From Bacteroidales bacterium UBA1680 (lineage in GTDB: Bacteria; Bacteroidota; Bacteroidia; Bacteroidales; UBA932): DNA of 64,000 nucleotides. The notes below the pieces were generated by a model. The model did no database searches. It worked only from the letters and a program-made list of their open reading frames with translations, and was not told where the DNA came from. The translations under genes were made by a program, and so were the position numbers. The stretch spans positions 101,481-165,480 of the forward strand of contig DCKG01000031.1 of assembly GCA_002320605.1 (NCBI GenBank). The letters run 5' to 3'. Positions 45,583 through 53,251 of this stretch are shown here, in pieces (positions within the stretch are counted from its first letter, which is position 1; every line of letters starts with the position of its first letter).

Positions 45583-45963
45583 TCAGAACAGCCCTTCCAG
45601 GTCGGCTTCGCTATATTCTTTGAACCAAGTGCCCAGCCTTTCTTTTGCCTGTAGCTTAACTTCCGGCGTTATATTCTTAGAAACGGAATATATTCCCCAG
45701 ATCAGTGCGGCCAAGTCGTCTGTGAAGCCTACTGCAGGCACGAAATCGGGAATCAAGTCCATCGGAAGTATCAAGTAGCCTAGCGCCCCGATGATTTTCA
45801 GCCTGTCTGCCTTCGGAGTGGCGGGATTCTTAAGCACATAATAGAGAAGAAGAGCCGCATAGACAACTTTCACTCCTGCGCTCTTCGCCACGTTCCTGAT
45901 TTTCTCCCAGAACTGATTGTCGGAATAATTCCTCTGATACTTATCAAACTGATTGTCTGCCAT
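45583..45963 (-). CDS. DUF1232 (YkvA-like) small membrane protein
   Basis: 126 residues. The DUF1232 signature PMDLIPDFVPAVGFTDDLAAL lies between hydrophobic segments (VVYAALLLYYVL and ALIWGIYSV). Function of the family is not established. First gene of a two-gene unit with the ABC-F ATPase. Confidence 0.88.
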   Translation of the reverse strand: MADNQFDKYQRNYSDNQFWEKIRNVAKSAGVKVVYAALLLYYVLKNPATPKADRLKIIGALGYLILPMDLIPDFVPAVGFTDDLAALIWGIYSVSKNITPEVKLQAKERLGTWFKEYSEADLEGLF

Positions 45964-46000
45964 ACCTCAATTCTTTTGCCGTAAAATTACGAAATATTCA

Positions 46001-46008
46001 CAAAAATA
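46001..46008 (-). promoter_or_regulatory. Promoter -7 box of the DUF1232/ABC-F unit
   Basis: TATTTTTG on the minus strand matches TAnnTTTG, 37 bases before the start codon. No clear -33 element. Confidence 0.5.
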
Positions 46009-46022
46009 CAGCCGTGGGGCGT

Positions 46023-47381
46023 TTATCTGAAGAATTTGTCGACCTCTTTGACTGCGGATGGGAGGGCGAAGACGGCTACGCGGTCGTATGGCTGGATGAT
46101 GGTGTCGCCGACGGCGATCAGGGATTCGGCCCCCCGAATTACTCCTCCGATGATGGCATTTCGAGGAAAGCCCAGGTCTTTCAGCGGAGCCTTGGTTATG
46201 GCACTTCCAGGCGCAACGTTATATTCAAGAACCTCAGCCTCGGTGCCGCTCATATATTTCACTAGGCGGGCCTTTCCGCTCAAGGTGTATTTGAACAGCC
46301 TGCCCGCCGTAATGAGCTTCTTATTTATCACAGTGTCCACCCCCATCTCCTCAGCCAATCTGACATATTCATTATTCTCGACCTCGGCAATGGCCCTTTC
46401 GACCCCAAACTTCTTGGCAACCACGCAAGACAGGATATTCGCCTCGTCATTCTGAGTGAGCGCCACGAAAGCATCCATATCCTTGATTCCCTCTTCAAGA
46501 AGCAAATCGGTGTTCTTGTCATCACCGTTGATGACAATCACGTTGTCGTCCAGCTTCTCTGAAAGTTCAGTCGCCCTATCCATGTCCTTGACGATGATTT
46601 TCACGCTCTCCAGTTTTCTTGAAAGCTGAGCGGCGGCAAGTTCAGCAATCTGCGAGCCACCGATTATCATCACTGAATTTATCTCCAGCGTGTTCTTCCC
46701 GAGGTATTTCATCAGAGGCGTCATTCCCTCGCGGGTGGAGATGATGAAAACCCTATCGTTGTACATGAATTTCGTGTCGGGTTTCGGCATTATCGTCTTC
46801 CCGTTCCTGGATACGGCGATGACCCTGAACTGGAAACCAGATGTGGCCGCAACGGCAGCGAAATCTGCAAGCTTCAGGTCCATGAGAGGGGAGTCCTCTT
46901 CTATCTTGAACACTTCAATCTGGAGCTTCCCATGCCCCAGGTCCATGGCGTCGGTGGCCTGTGAATGCTTAAGCATATCCACGATTTCGTCTGCGGCCAG
47001 CTTTTCGGGGTGGAACATGAGCTCGATGCCCATCTGCTTGAACAACAGCTTGTTCTCTGGAGCCAGAAACTCTGCGTCATCGATTCTTGCCGTGACTTTC
47101 TTCGCTCCGAGATTCCTGGCGATGAGAGCACTAATGATGTTCACGTCCTGCGGAACGTTTGGCACTACAGAAATGAACAGGTCCGCCCTCTGGACCTGTG
47201 CCTCTTTCATCACTTTAATAGAAGAGGGCGGGCCTTGGAACGTAATCACGTCGGCCTCCGAATTGATCCTCTCCAGCCTTGCGGAATCGCTGTCGATCAC
47301 AGTGATGTCGTTCGATTCTTGGCTAAGCATTTTTGCGAGATGGGAGCCTACTTCGCCAGCGCCGTCGATGACGATTTTCAT
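46023..47381 (-). CDS. trkA: Trk-type potassium uptake regulatory subunit
   Basis: 452 residues with two tandem RCK modules, each a nucleotide-binding domain plus a TrkA-C domain: MKIVIDGAGEVGSHLAK (1-17) with acidic VIDSD, and VMIIGGSQIAELAA with VIVINGDD in the second half. Binds NAD(H)/ATP and gates the TrkH channel in the inner membrane. No trkH gene adjoins it here, although the two are usually neighbours. Its start overlaps the stop of the glycosyltransferase gene by 4 bases (ATGA). Confidence 0.95.
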   Translation of the reverse strand: MKIVIDGAGEVGSHLAKMLSQESNDITVIDSDSARLERINSEADVITFQGPPSSIKVMKEAQVQRADLFISVVPNVPQDVNIISALIARNLGAKKVTARIDDAEFLAPENKLLFKQMGIELMFHPEKLAADEIVDMLKHSQATDAMDLGHGKLQIEVFKIEEDSPLMDLKLADFAAVAATSGFQFRVIAVSRNGKTIMPKPDTKFMYNDRVFIISTREGMTPLMKYLGKNTLEINSVMIIGGSQIAELAAAQLSRKLESVKIIVKDMDRATELSEKLDDNVIVINGDDKNTDLLLEEGIKDMDAFVALTQNDEANILSCVVAKKFGVERAIAEVENNEYVRLAEEMGVDTVINKKLITAGRLFKYTLSGKARLVKYMSGTEAEVLEYNVAPGSAITKAPLKDLGFPRNAIIGGVIRGAESLIAVGDTIIQPYDRVAVFALPSAVKEVDKFFR

Positions 47382-48478
47382 AACGTTTTCCTTAAATATT
47401 CAAAAATACCATTTCCCTTCAGCATAGCCAGAGGAACAATCCATCTGCGAAATAGCCGTGGGGGCTGGATGCCTTGATGGCTTTCTGCAAAACTTTCTAT
47501 GCCAGCAAGTTCAATGCCACGCCTAAGTTGCTTGAACTCTTTGTGCGCTTGAAGGACCGCTTTGAAATATTCAGTCTTCCCAGTCAGCAGATAAACGGCA
47601 GCAGAGCAGCCATCGAGGCACTTTCTTATGAATATGAGCCTCCGCACCTTACGAACGGCTTTGGATGCCGCTTTCTGCGGAGAAAGTCCCTTTGACATAT
47701 TTTCCAATGAATATGTCTTAGCTGCATTGTTCTCCAGCATCAGCAGGTCATTGCGGAAATTGAGCTTCAACTTCCACGGAGAGTCCTGCGGCAAAGTGCC
47801 ACCGCCAAGATGGTACGCCACCGATGACGGCACGATGCAGATTTTCATGCCTTCCAGCTGAAGCCTCCAGCAAAGGTCGATCTCTTCCATGTGAGCGAAG
47901 AACCTGTCATCCAGACCTCCCATTTCTGAATATGCTGACTTCCGCATCACCAGGCACGCTCCCGTTGCCCAGAAAACGTCATGGGTCGAATCGTACTGGC
48001 CAGAATCTTTCTCCACCCTCTTCATTACCCGGCCACGGCAGAATGGGTAGCCGAAATGGTCCAGCATTCCGCCAGCCGCGCCGGCATAATCGAAAGTGTC
48101 CCGTTTGTACCACGAATGTAGTTTCGGGGCGCATGCAGCGCAGTTAGGATGGGCATCCATCCACTCTATGAGTGGCTTCAGCCATCCCTCGGGAACTTCG
48201 ATGTCGGTGTTCATCAATATGAAATATTCAAGCTCCTGAATGTCTTGAAGTTCCTTGAAAGCCCTGTTGTAGCCTCCAGTGAAGCCGTAATTCTTATCCA
48301 GGCGGATCTGCCTTACAGAAGGGAACTGCTCGTCCATCACTTTCATAGACTCATCAGTCGAAGCGCTGTCGGCGATCACTACCTCGGCTCCTTCTGGCAG
48401 CGAAGCCAGAAGGGGAGGTAGGAATCGTCGCAGATAATCGGCAGTGTTCCAATTCAATATGACGACGGCAGTCCGCAT
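47378..48478 (-). CDS. Family 2 glycosyltransferase
   Basis: 366 residues. GT-A fold motifs: VVILNWNTADYLRRFL, VVIADSASTDES, NYGFTGGYNRAF, and the DXD-like MNTDIEVPEGWL. The acceptor-side motif MEEIDLCWRLQLEG (the ED/ID-x-W type) is typical of rhamnosyltransferase-like GT2 enzymes. Adds a sugar to a cell-surface polymer; sugar and acceptor unknown. No other glycosyltransferase lies nearby. Confidence 0.9.
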   Translation of the reverse strand: MRTAVVILNWNTADYLRRFLPPLLASLPEGAEVVIADSASTDESMKVMDEQFPSVRQIRLDKNYGFTGGYNRAFKELQDIQELEYFILMNTDIEVPEGWLKPLIEWMDAHPNCAACAPKLHSWYKRDTFDYAGAAGGMLDHFGYPFCRGRVMKRVEKDSGQYDSTHDVFWATGACLVMRKSAYSEMGGLDDRFFAHMEEIDLCWRLQLEGMKICIVPSSVAYHLGGGTLPQDSPWKLKLNFRNDLLMLENNAAKTYSLENMSKGLSPQKAASKAVRKVRRLIFIRKCLDGCSAAVYLLTGKTEYFKAVLQAHKEFKQLRRGIELAGIESFAESHQGIQPPRLFRRWIVPLAMLKGNGIFEYLRKTL

Positions 48479-48484
48479 GTCGCT

Positions 48485-49150
48485 TTACTCTTTGTCTTTG
48501 CAATGGCCTTCGCCATGGCAGCATTCGCCGTCCTTGTGTCCTTCGCCATGGCAGCACTCGCCGTCCTCGTGTCCTTCACCGTGGCAGCACTCGCCGTCCT
48601 TGTGTCCTTCGCCGTGGCAGCATTCGCCGTCGCCATGGTGTTTGCAGTGATGATGCTCTTCCGGAGGCAGGAACTCACCATGAAGACCCTCCGTCAGTTC
48701 TTTCTCGGTCGCATCCCTGACTTCCACGATGTTTCCCTTGAAATTCAAGGTCTTACCGGCCATAGGATGATTGAAGTCCATCTTCACTGAATCGTCCGAC
48801 ACTTCACGAACGATTCCTTGGACCACTCTGCCGTCCTGGCTCATCATAGGAACCATCTGGCCGACTACGAGAAACTCCTCCATCAGCGTTCCATCCACCA
48901 TGAAGGCCGTTTTGGGAAGGTCGATTATTTGAGTTTGATCAACTTCTCCATAGCCCTCGGCAGGAGTCAGCGTGAATTCGAACGAATCCCCAGGTTCTTT
49001 ACCTTCAACTTCGTTCTCGAATTTCGGGAGCAGCATGTGCGTCCCGTGTATGTAATCCAATGGACGATCTTGCGTGGCTTTGTCAGCAACTTTTCCGTCA
49101 ACCACCAGTTCGTAGGCGAGCTTGACGACTTTGTTTTTGTCTACTTTCAT
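48485..49150 (-). CDS. slyD: SlyD-type FKBP peptidyl-prolyl isomerase with a Cys/His repeat tail
   Basis: 221 residues. The FKBP part (residues 1-75 and 125-150) with an inserted IF chaperone domain follows the SlyD plan: LAYELVVDGKVAD, DYIHGTHMLLPKFE, GYGEVDQTQI, MDFNHPMAGKTLNF. From about residue 170 the chain becomes a metal-binding tail: HHHCKHHGDGECCHGEGH, then three more near-identical 11-residue units (GHKDGECCHGE). Tails of this sort bind nickel and other soft metals in SlyD, but here nine cysteines join the histidines. Acts in the cytoplasm as chaperone and metal handler. Confidence 0.93.
   Translation of the reverse strand: MKVDKNKVVKLAYELVVDGKVADKATQDRPLDYIHGTHMLLPKFENEVEGKEPGDSFEFTLTPAEGYGEVDQTQIIDLPKTAFMVDGTLMEEFLVVGQMVPMMSQDGRVVQGIVREVSDDSVKMDFNHPMAGKTLNFKGNIVEVRDATEKELTEGLHGEFLPPEEHHHCKHHGDGECCHGEGHKDGECCHGEGHEDGECCHGEGHKDGECCHGEGHCKDKE
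48508..48639. repeat. Four 33-bp tandem repeats inside slyD
   Basis: Four 33-base units (48508-48540, 48541-48573, 48574-48606, 48607-48639, the last diverging at its end) with only a few base changes. They encode the Cys/His-rich tail of SlyD, so copy number may vary between strains in steps of 11 residues without breaking the frame. Confidence 0.85.
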
Positions 49151-49157
49151 GATAATA

Positions 49158-50504
49158 TTATGCGCTAATGTCTGCGTTTGAAAATGCTAAGGTAGGAATA
49201 AGTTTTGACATACATCGTCTCGAATCATTTCCTGCCGCTTCAAGACAATTCCACATATCTAGGAAATTTCCAGTCAGAAGCGTCTCCCTGACAGGATGAA
49301 CGATTTTCCCGTTTCGGAACAGGAAGCCTTCTATTCCGAAGGAAAATGCGCCGGTGGAAGGGTTGCTATTGCCCCCATTGAAGCCAGTTATGAGAATTCC
49401 TTCGCCAATATATTCAAGGATTGCATCCCTTCCCCCATTTACCCTATACGGTAACAGCAACGGCCTGGAAGGGGTGCTGATGGTAGGAGCGATGCCCATC
49501 TTGTTCGCCATGTAAGTGCTGACGAAATATTCCTTTACGATGCCATTCTCGATGATTGGAGCCTTTACGGCAGAAACCCCTTCTGCATCGAAAAGTCTGG
49601 AGCCGTTTTCCCCCTTTCTGCGAGGGTCATCAATCACGCAGAGACCTTCGCAGAATACTCTCTTATTGAGCGAATCGATTAGGAAAGACCTTTTCTGATT
49701 GATTGAATATGCGTTCAAGGCGCTCAGGAGAGGATTCAGAAGGGTTGATGCGCAGTTAGGGTCAACGACGATATCATATTTCCCGCCTTTGACGCTTTTC
49801 GGACCTGCCTGAGCCATAGCCAATGAATATGCCTTATTCGATATATTCTTAAAGTCAAGATCATTCAGCCGGGAGGATCGATCCCACCAGTAGCCGCTGA
49901 TCTTGCCTTCTGCCGCATCTTTTATGGTCGATTCGCATCCATAGCTGAAGCTGGTTTCCGACTGCCGCGCACGAAGCCCTTGAGTATCGAGAACGAGCCT
50001 GTCGCTCACGGAGTCAGAATATTCCCCTTCCTCCGAAATCAAGGACTTGTCTTTATATTCATTGAATATGGAGGATTCCAGAGCCGTTTTCTTTCGCTGC
50101 TCGGGCGTGATGGTAGCATATTCATTGTCGCAAAGCCCCAACTCATCGCCATTGATGGCATCTTTGGCCGTCCTGGAAGAGTCTGGGAGATCGTTGCACC
50201 TGTCCTCCTCGAGCAGCCTCGCAGCCCAGATGGACTCTTTTACGAAATCATCCAGCTGGTCAGCATCCAGCCTGTTCGTCGTAAAAGTCCCATATCGTCC
50301 GTCCACGAAAACATTCAGGGAGAGCCCCCTGTCGAGGCAGTGCGTGACGCTATCCAGCTCGCCGTTCAGTGTCTTGAACTCGTCTGAAACGCTTTTGGCG
50401 ACTGATGCCCTGGCTTTCTGGGCGCCATATTCGATAGCTTTCTCCAAGCATCTCTCAGCAAACCCTATTTCTTCTGCTGTCAGCAATAACTTTTCGTCAA
50501 TCAT
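49158..50504 (-). CDS. tldE: TldE/PmbA-type metalloprotease subunit
   Basis: 448 residues. Matches the TldD/PmbA family in the TldE lineage, which lacks the HExxxH zinc site: LSLNVFVDGRYGTFTTNR, ETSFSYGCESTI, GYWWDRSSRL and STPSRPLLLPYRVNG. TldE pairs with TldD to form a protease that trims unfolded peptides and, in microcin systems, removes leader peptides. It lies one base after tldD, as expected for the two subunits. Confidence 0.9.
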   Translation of the reverse strand: MIDEKLLLTAEEIGFAERCLEKAIEYGAQKARASVAKSVSDEFKTLNGELDSVTHCLDRGLSLNVFVDGRYGTFTTNRLDADQLDDFVKESIWAARLLEEDRCNDLPDSSRTAKDAINGDELGLCDNEYATITPEQRKKTALESSIFNEYKDKSLISEEGEYSDSVSDRLVLDTQGLRARQSETSFSYGCESTIKDAAEGKISGYWWDRSSRLNDLDFKNISNKAYSLAMAQAGPKSVKGGKYDIVVDPNCASTLLNPLLSALNAYSINQKRSFLIDSLNKRVFCEGLCVIDDPRRKGENGSRLFDAEGVSAVKAPIIENGIVKEYFVSTYMANKMGIAPTISTPSRPLLLPYRVNGGRDAILEYIGEGILITGFNGGNSNPSTGAFSFGIEGFLFRNGKIVHPVRETLLTGNFLDMWNCLEAAGNDSRRCMSKLIPTLAFSNADISA

Positions 50505-50505
50505 T

Positions 50506-51930
50506 TCATTCGCCTCCCACGGTTAAATTCTTGACCAGCACCGTTGGGATGCCGCATGATACAGGGCAACTTTGGCCTTTCCCGCAGGTCCATGAGCCCT
50601 CATCTATCTTCAGGTCATTCCCAACTGCAATTATGTCAGCAAGGGCCTTAGGCCCGTTGCCAATTACGTTTATGTCTTTGATTGGCTGCGTAAGCTTGCC
50701 ATTCTCAATAAGATAGCCGCTATTCACGAAGAATGTGAAATCGCCCTCGCCAATCTTTACCTGGCCGTTCGTGAACTCATCCACGTAAATGCCATTCTTC
50801 ACGGATGCTATGATTTCCTCCTTGCGGGCATCACCGCTTTCCATGTAGGTTGCCCTCATTCGAGGAATCGGATTGAAGCGGAATCCCTCGCGCCTGCCGT
50901 TCCCTGTAGGCTCAGTTCCGTAATATTTTGCGCTTATCCTGTCGTGAAGATACGAAGTCAGAACCCCGTTTGTCACCATCTGCGTGCGCTGGCCTCTAAC
51001 TCCCTCATCATCGAAATTCACTGCCCCACGGTTGCCAGGAATGGTTCCGTCGTCCACTATGGTAATGCGGCTGTCGCAGATTTTCTGTCCCATTTTGTCG
51101 CTGAAAATCGATTGGCCTTTTCGGTTGAAATCTGCTTCAAAGGCATGCCCCATTGCCTCGTGGAGTAATATCCCGGAGGCTCCGGCGCCCATTACGACAG
51201 GCATCTGCCCGCCTTTCGGGCGCTTTGCGGCGAATCGGTCATCGATTCCTTTCACGACCTCGGCGGCGATTTCGTCCGCAAGTGCTTCTGAAAGCATTTC
51301 CCCGCCTTTCATATAGCTTCTGCTGACGCTCTTCGTTTCCAGTTTCCCATCCTGCATGAACACTGCGGATGCGTATGCTGTGCCATAAGGCCTTGTGTCG
51401 CAAGTCATTTCACCGGTAGAATTGTACATGAGAACGTCAGTGATGGTATAGAAGACCCCTGCCAGCACCTTGGCTATTCTGGAATCTTTTACGAATATTT
51501 TGTCTTGAAGTCTTTCCAAAAATATTTTGCATTCTCCCAACTGCCAGTCTTTCAGCATCTGGTAACGATCTCCGTGCGGCAATATATTCATAGAGCCAGC
51601 ATTGACAGGTGGAATATCCGCAGAGCCTGCCGCAATTGCAGAGGCAGCACGCGCGGCCGCTGCAATAGATTTCATGTCGGTGCTCTCTGAATATGCGTAA
51701 CCAGTTTTTTCGCCATTCAGCACCCTGATCCCGGCTCCGTAATCAACGTTGAAGCCTCCGTCGGAGACTATTCCGTCCCTTAAAACTATGTTCCCGTTGA
51801 CCGTGTTCTCGAAAAATAAATCGCACCAGTCTCCACCATGCTTAAGAGCTTCGGAAACCAGTTTTTCCAAGTTTTCCTTCGAAGTGTCGAATGCCGAGAG
51901 ATAATATTCAGTGTTCATCTTCGTTCTCAT
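50506..51930 (-). CDS. tldD: TldD-type metalloprotease, catalytic subunit
   Basis: 474 residues. The zinc-binding HEAMGH is present in GASGILLHEAMGHAFEAD. Other TldD features are GAGIRVLNGEKTGYAYSE near the N-terminus and GSWTCGKGQSCPVSCGIPT near the C-terminus. The first ATG (51930) overlaps the end of the kinase-like gene by 23 bases; a second ATG at 51918 is equally possible. With TldE it forms the peptide-cleaving TldD/E complex in the cytoplasm. Confidence 0.93.
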   Translation of the reverse strand: MRTKMNTEYYLSAFDTSKENLEKLVSEALKHGGDWCDLFFENTVNGNIVLRDGIVSDGGFNVDYGAGIRVLNGEKTGYAYSESTDMKSIAAAARAASAIAAGSADIPPVNAGSMNILPHGDRYQMLKDWQLGECKIFLERLQDKIFVKDSRIAKVLAGVFYTITDVLMYNSTGEMTCDTRPYGTAYASAVFMQDGKLETKSVSRSYMKGGEMLSEALADEIAAEVVKGIDDRFAAKRPKGGQMPVVMGAGASGILLHEAMGHAFEADFNRKGQSIFSDKMGQKICDSRITIVDDGTIPGNRGAVNFDDEGVRGQRTQMVTNGVLTSYLHDRISAKYYGTEPTGNGRREGFRFNPIPRMRATYMESGDARKEEIIASVKNGIYVDEFTNGQVKIGEGDFTFFVNSGYLIENGKLTQPIKDINVIGNGPKALADIIAVGNDLKIDEGSWTCGKGQSCPVSCGIPTVLVKNLTVGGE

Positions 51931-52528
51931 TCCTGCGTCCCTCTTTTCCCCTTACGTATTCCTCGTTCATTTTCAGAATCTTATCGTATTTACGCTTATC
52001 GTATATCTTTATGTTGTCGTCACCGCCTTCGGCTATCATCGTGTAAGGCGTCTTGGAATTGTCCGTAAGCATCCAGTGGTCGCAAAGCGGCATGTAGTCT
52101 TTGAATAGATAGTACTGGCCCACGTAATATCGTCTTCTGATGGTATCCTCGTCAATATTGTGTCCTCCTGCTTGCACTCTGGCCTTGACTCTCTGAACAG
52201 CCATGTCTGGGGAGTTGAGCCAGAAAAAAAGCAGCGTCACGTAATAGCCTTGTTCCTGTGCCTCCTTTATCATCTTTAGCAACGACCTTGTGGCTAAAGT
52301 CGTTTCAATGCAGAAATCCTTCTTCTTCGAGAAGAGATAGCGGATTTTCAGAAGCATGTAGCGGCTGGCTCCAATCGAAACTTTTTCTGGATTGAACGGT
52401 GAGAGGCTTTTCGCGAACTCATCCGAATTCACGAACTGAGTGCATTCGAAGATGCCTGGCAGCATCGAGTACGATGCCGTCGTCTTTCCAGAGCCATTGC
52501 AGCCCGATATGATGTAGAGCCTTGGCAT
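51908..52528 (-). CDS. Zeta-toxin-like P-loop kinase
   Basis: 206 residues. A Walker A motif (GCNGSGKTTAS) right at the N-terminus, NSDEFAKSLSPFNPE, ETTLATRSLLKMI and RVKARVQAGGHNIDEDTIRRRY fit the zeta-toxin/AAA_33 kinase family. Zeta toxins phosphorylate UDP-sugars, but many chromosomal relatives are not toxins and no epsilon-type antitoxin gene adjoins this one. The stop overlaps the start of tldD. The tail is very acidic (RRNENEDEH). Function unknown. Confidence 0.8.
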   Translation of the reverse strand: MPRLYIISGCNGSGKTTASYSMLPGIFECTQFVNSDEFAKSLSPFNPEKVSIGASRYMLLKIRYLFSKKKDFCIETTLATRSLLKMIKEAQEQGYYVTLLFFWLNSPDMAVQRVKARVQAGGHNIDEDTIRRRYYVGQYYLFKDYMPLCDHWMLTDNSKTPYTMIAEGGDDNIKIYDKRKYDKILKMNEEYVRGKEGRRNENEDEH

Positions 52529-52534
52529 GTGTTT

Positions 52535-53248
52535 CTATTCTTTCTTTTTGGGATGGGTCACTCCATAACCAAAGAGCGAAAAATCCCCTTTGCAAGGGTC
52601 TCCAGGAAATATGTCGGCAAATGCATCCGTGATTTCCTTCACCGTTACGATGTCCTTCTGCTTCCGGGAAGTCAGCCCGAGATCCACTGCCACTTCGTAA
52701 ACGTGCACGTCCAGGGGAATCAGCAGCGAGGCCGGATTCGTGCTTTTCCATATTCCTAAATCCACTTTCCCATCGTGGCGAACCATCCATCGCCTCATCA
52801 TGTTGATTTTTTTATTCGGAGCCTTAGGATCATCTTTCTGGCCGAAAATCAATGTCCTCATCTGCGCCTGACTCATCGGTTCAAGGCTTTCGCTGCGAAG
52901 ATATGCTTCCCGCAGACGGGAGCAGATTGTTGCCATTTCGCTCCACTTCACCGTTCTGTGGATGCTGCTGTCATCGTTCCTCCAGCCGCCACGCATGACA
53001 TAATCGTAAGGCTTCCATCCCATCTCGTCAAAAAGCCTGCCGCAATCCCTTACGATCATTGCTCTCCTGCCCCATGCGAAATGCGCGGCGAAGATCGCAG
53101 CCACCTCTACATCCTGCAGGCAGGCTTTCCCGACCTTCATCGCCGAGGCGAATCGGGTCGGGAAAGCTATAGGATCTTCTTGAAAATAGCGTGGGTCGTT
53201 GTATGTCTCCGCCCATTCCAGAAGCTGCTGTCTCGTTGCGTCGGTCAT
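52535..53248 (-). CDS. TIGR02757 (DUF2400) family protein
   Basis: 237 residues with the family's features: NDPRYFQEDPIAFPTRF, FAAHFAWGRRAMIV, MMRRWMVRHDGKVDLGIW, LIPLDVHVYEVAVDLGL. The family is related in fold to helix-hairpin-helix DNA glycosylases, but no activity has been established that I know of. Linked by 3 bases to the peptide transporter gene and by 6 bases to the kinase-like gene. Confidence 0.88.
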   Translation of the reverse strand: MTDATRQQLLEWAETYNDPRYFQEDPIAFPTRFASAMKVGKACLQDVEVAAIFAAHFAWGRRAMIVRDCGRLFDEMGWKPYDYVMRGGWRNDDSSIHRTVKWSEMATICSRLREAYLRSESLEPMSQAQMRTLIFGQKDDPKAPNKKINMMRRWMVRHDGKVDLGIWKSTNPASLLIPLDVHVYEVAVDLGLTSRKQKDIVTVKEITDAFADIFPGDPCKGDFSLFGYGVTHPKKKE

Positions 53249-53251
53249 GTA

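Noticed and set aside
48508..48639. Regular 33-bp repeats as a possible CRISPR array
   Set aside because: The units are contiguous without unique spacers and encode an in-frame repeat tail of SlyD.
51908..52528. Toxin-antitoxin module
   Set aside because: Only a zeta-like kinase is present; neighbouring genes are TIGR02757 and tldD, neither an antitoxin.
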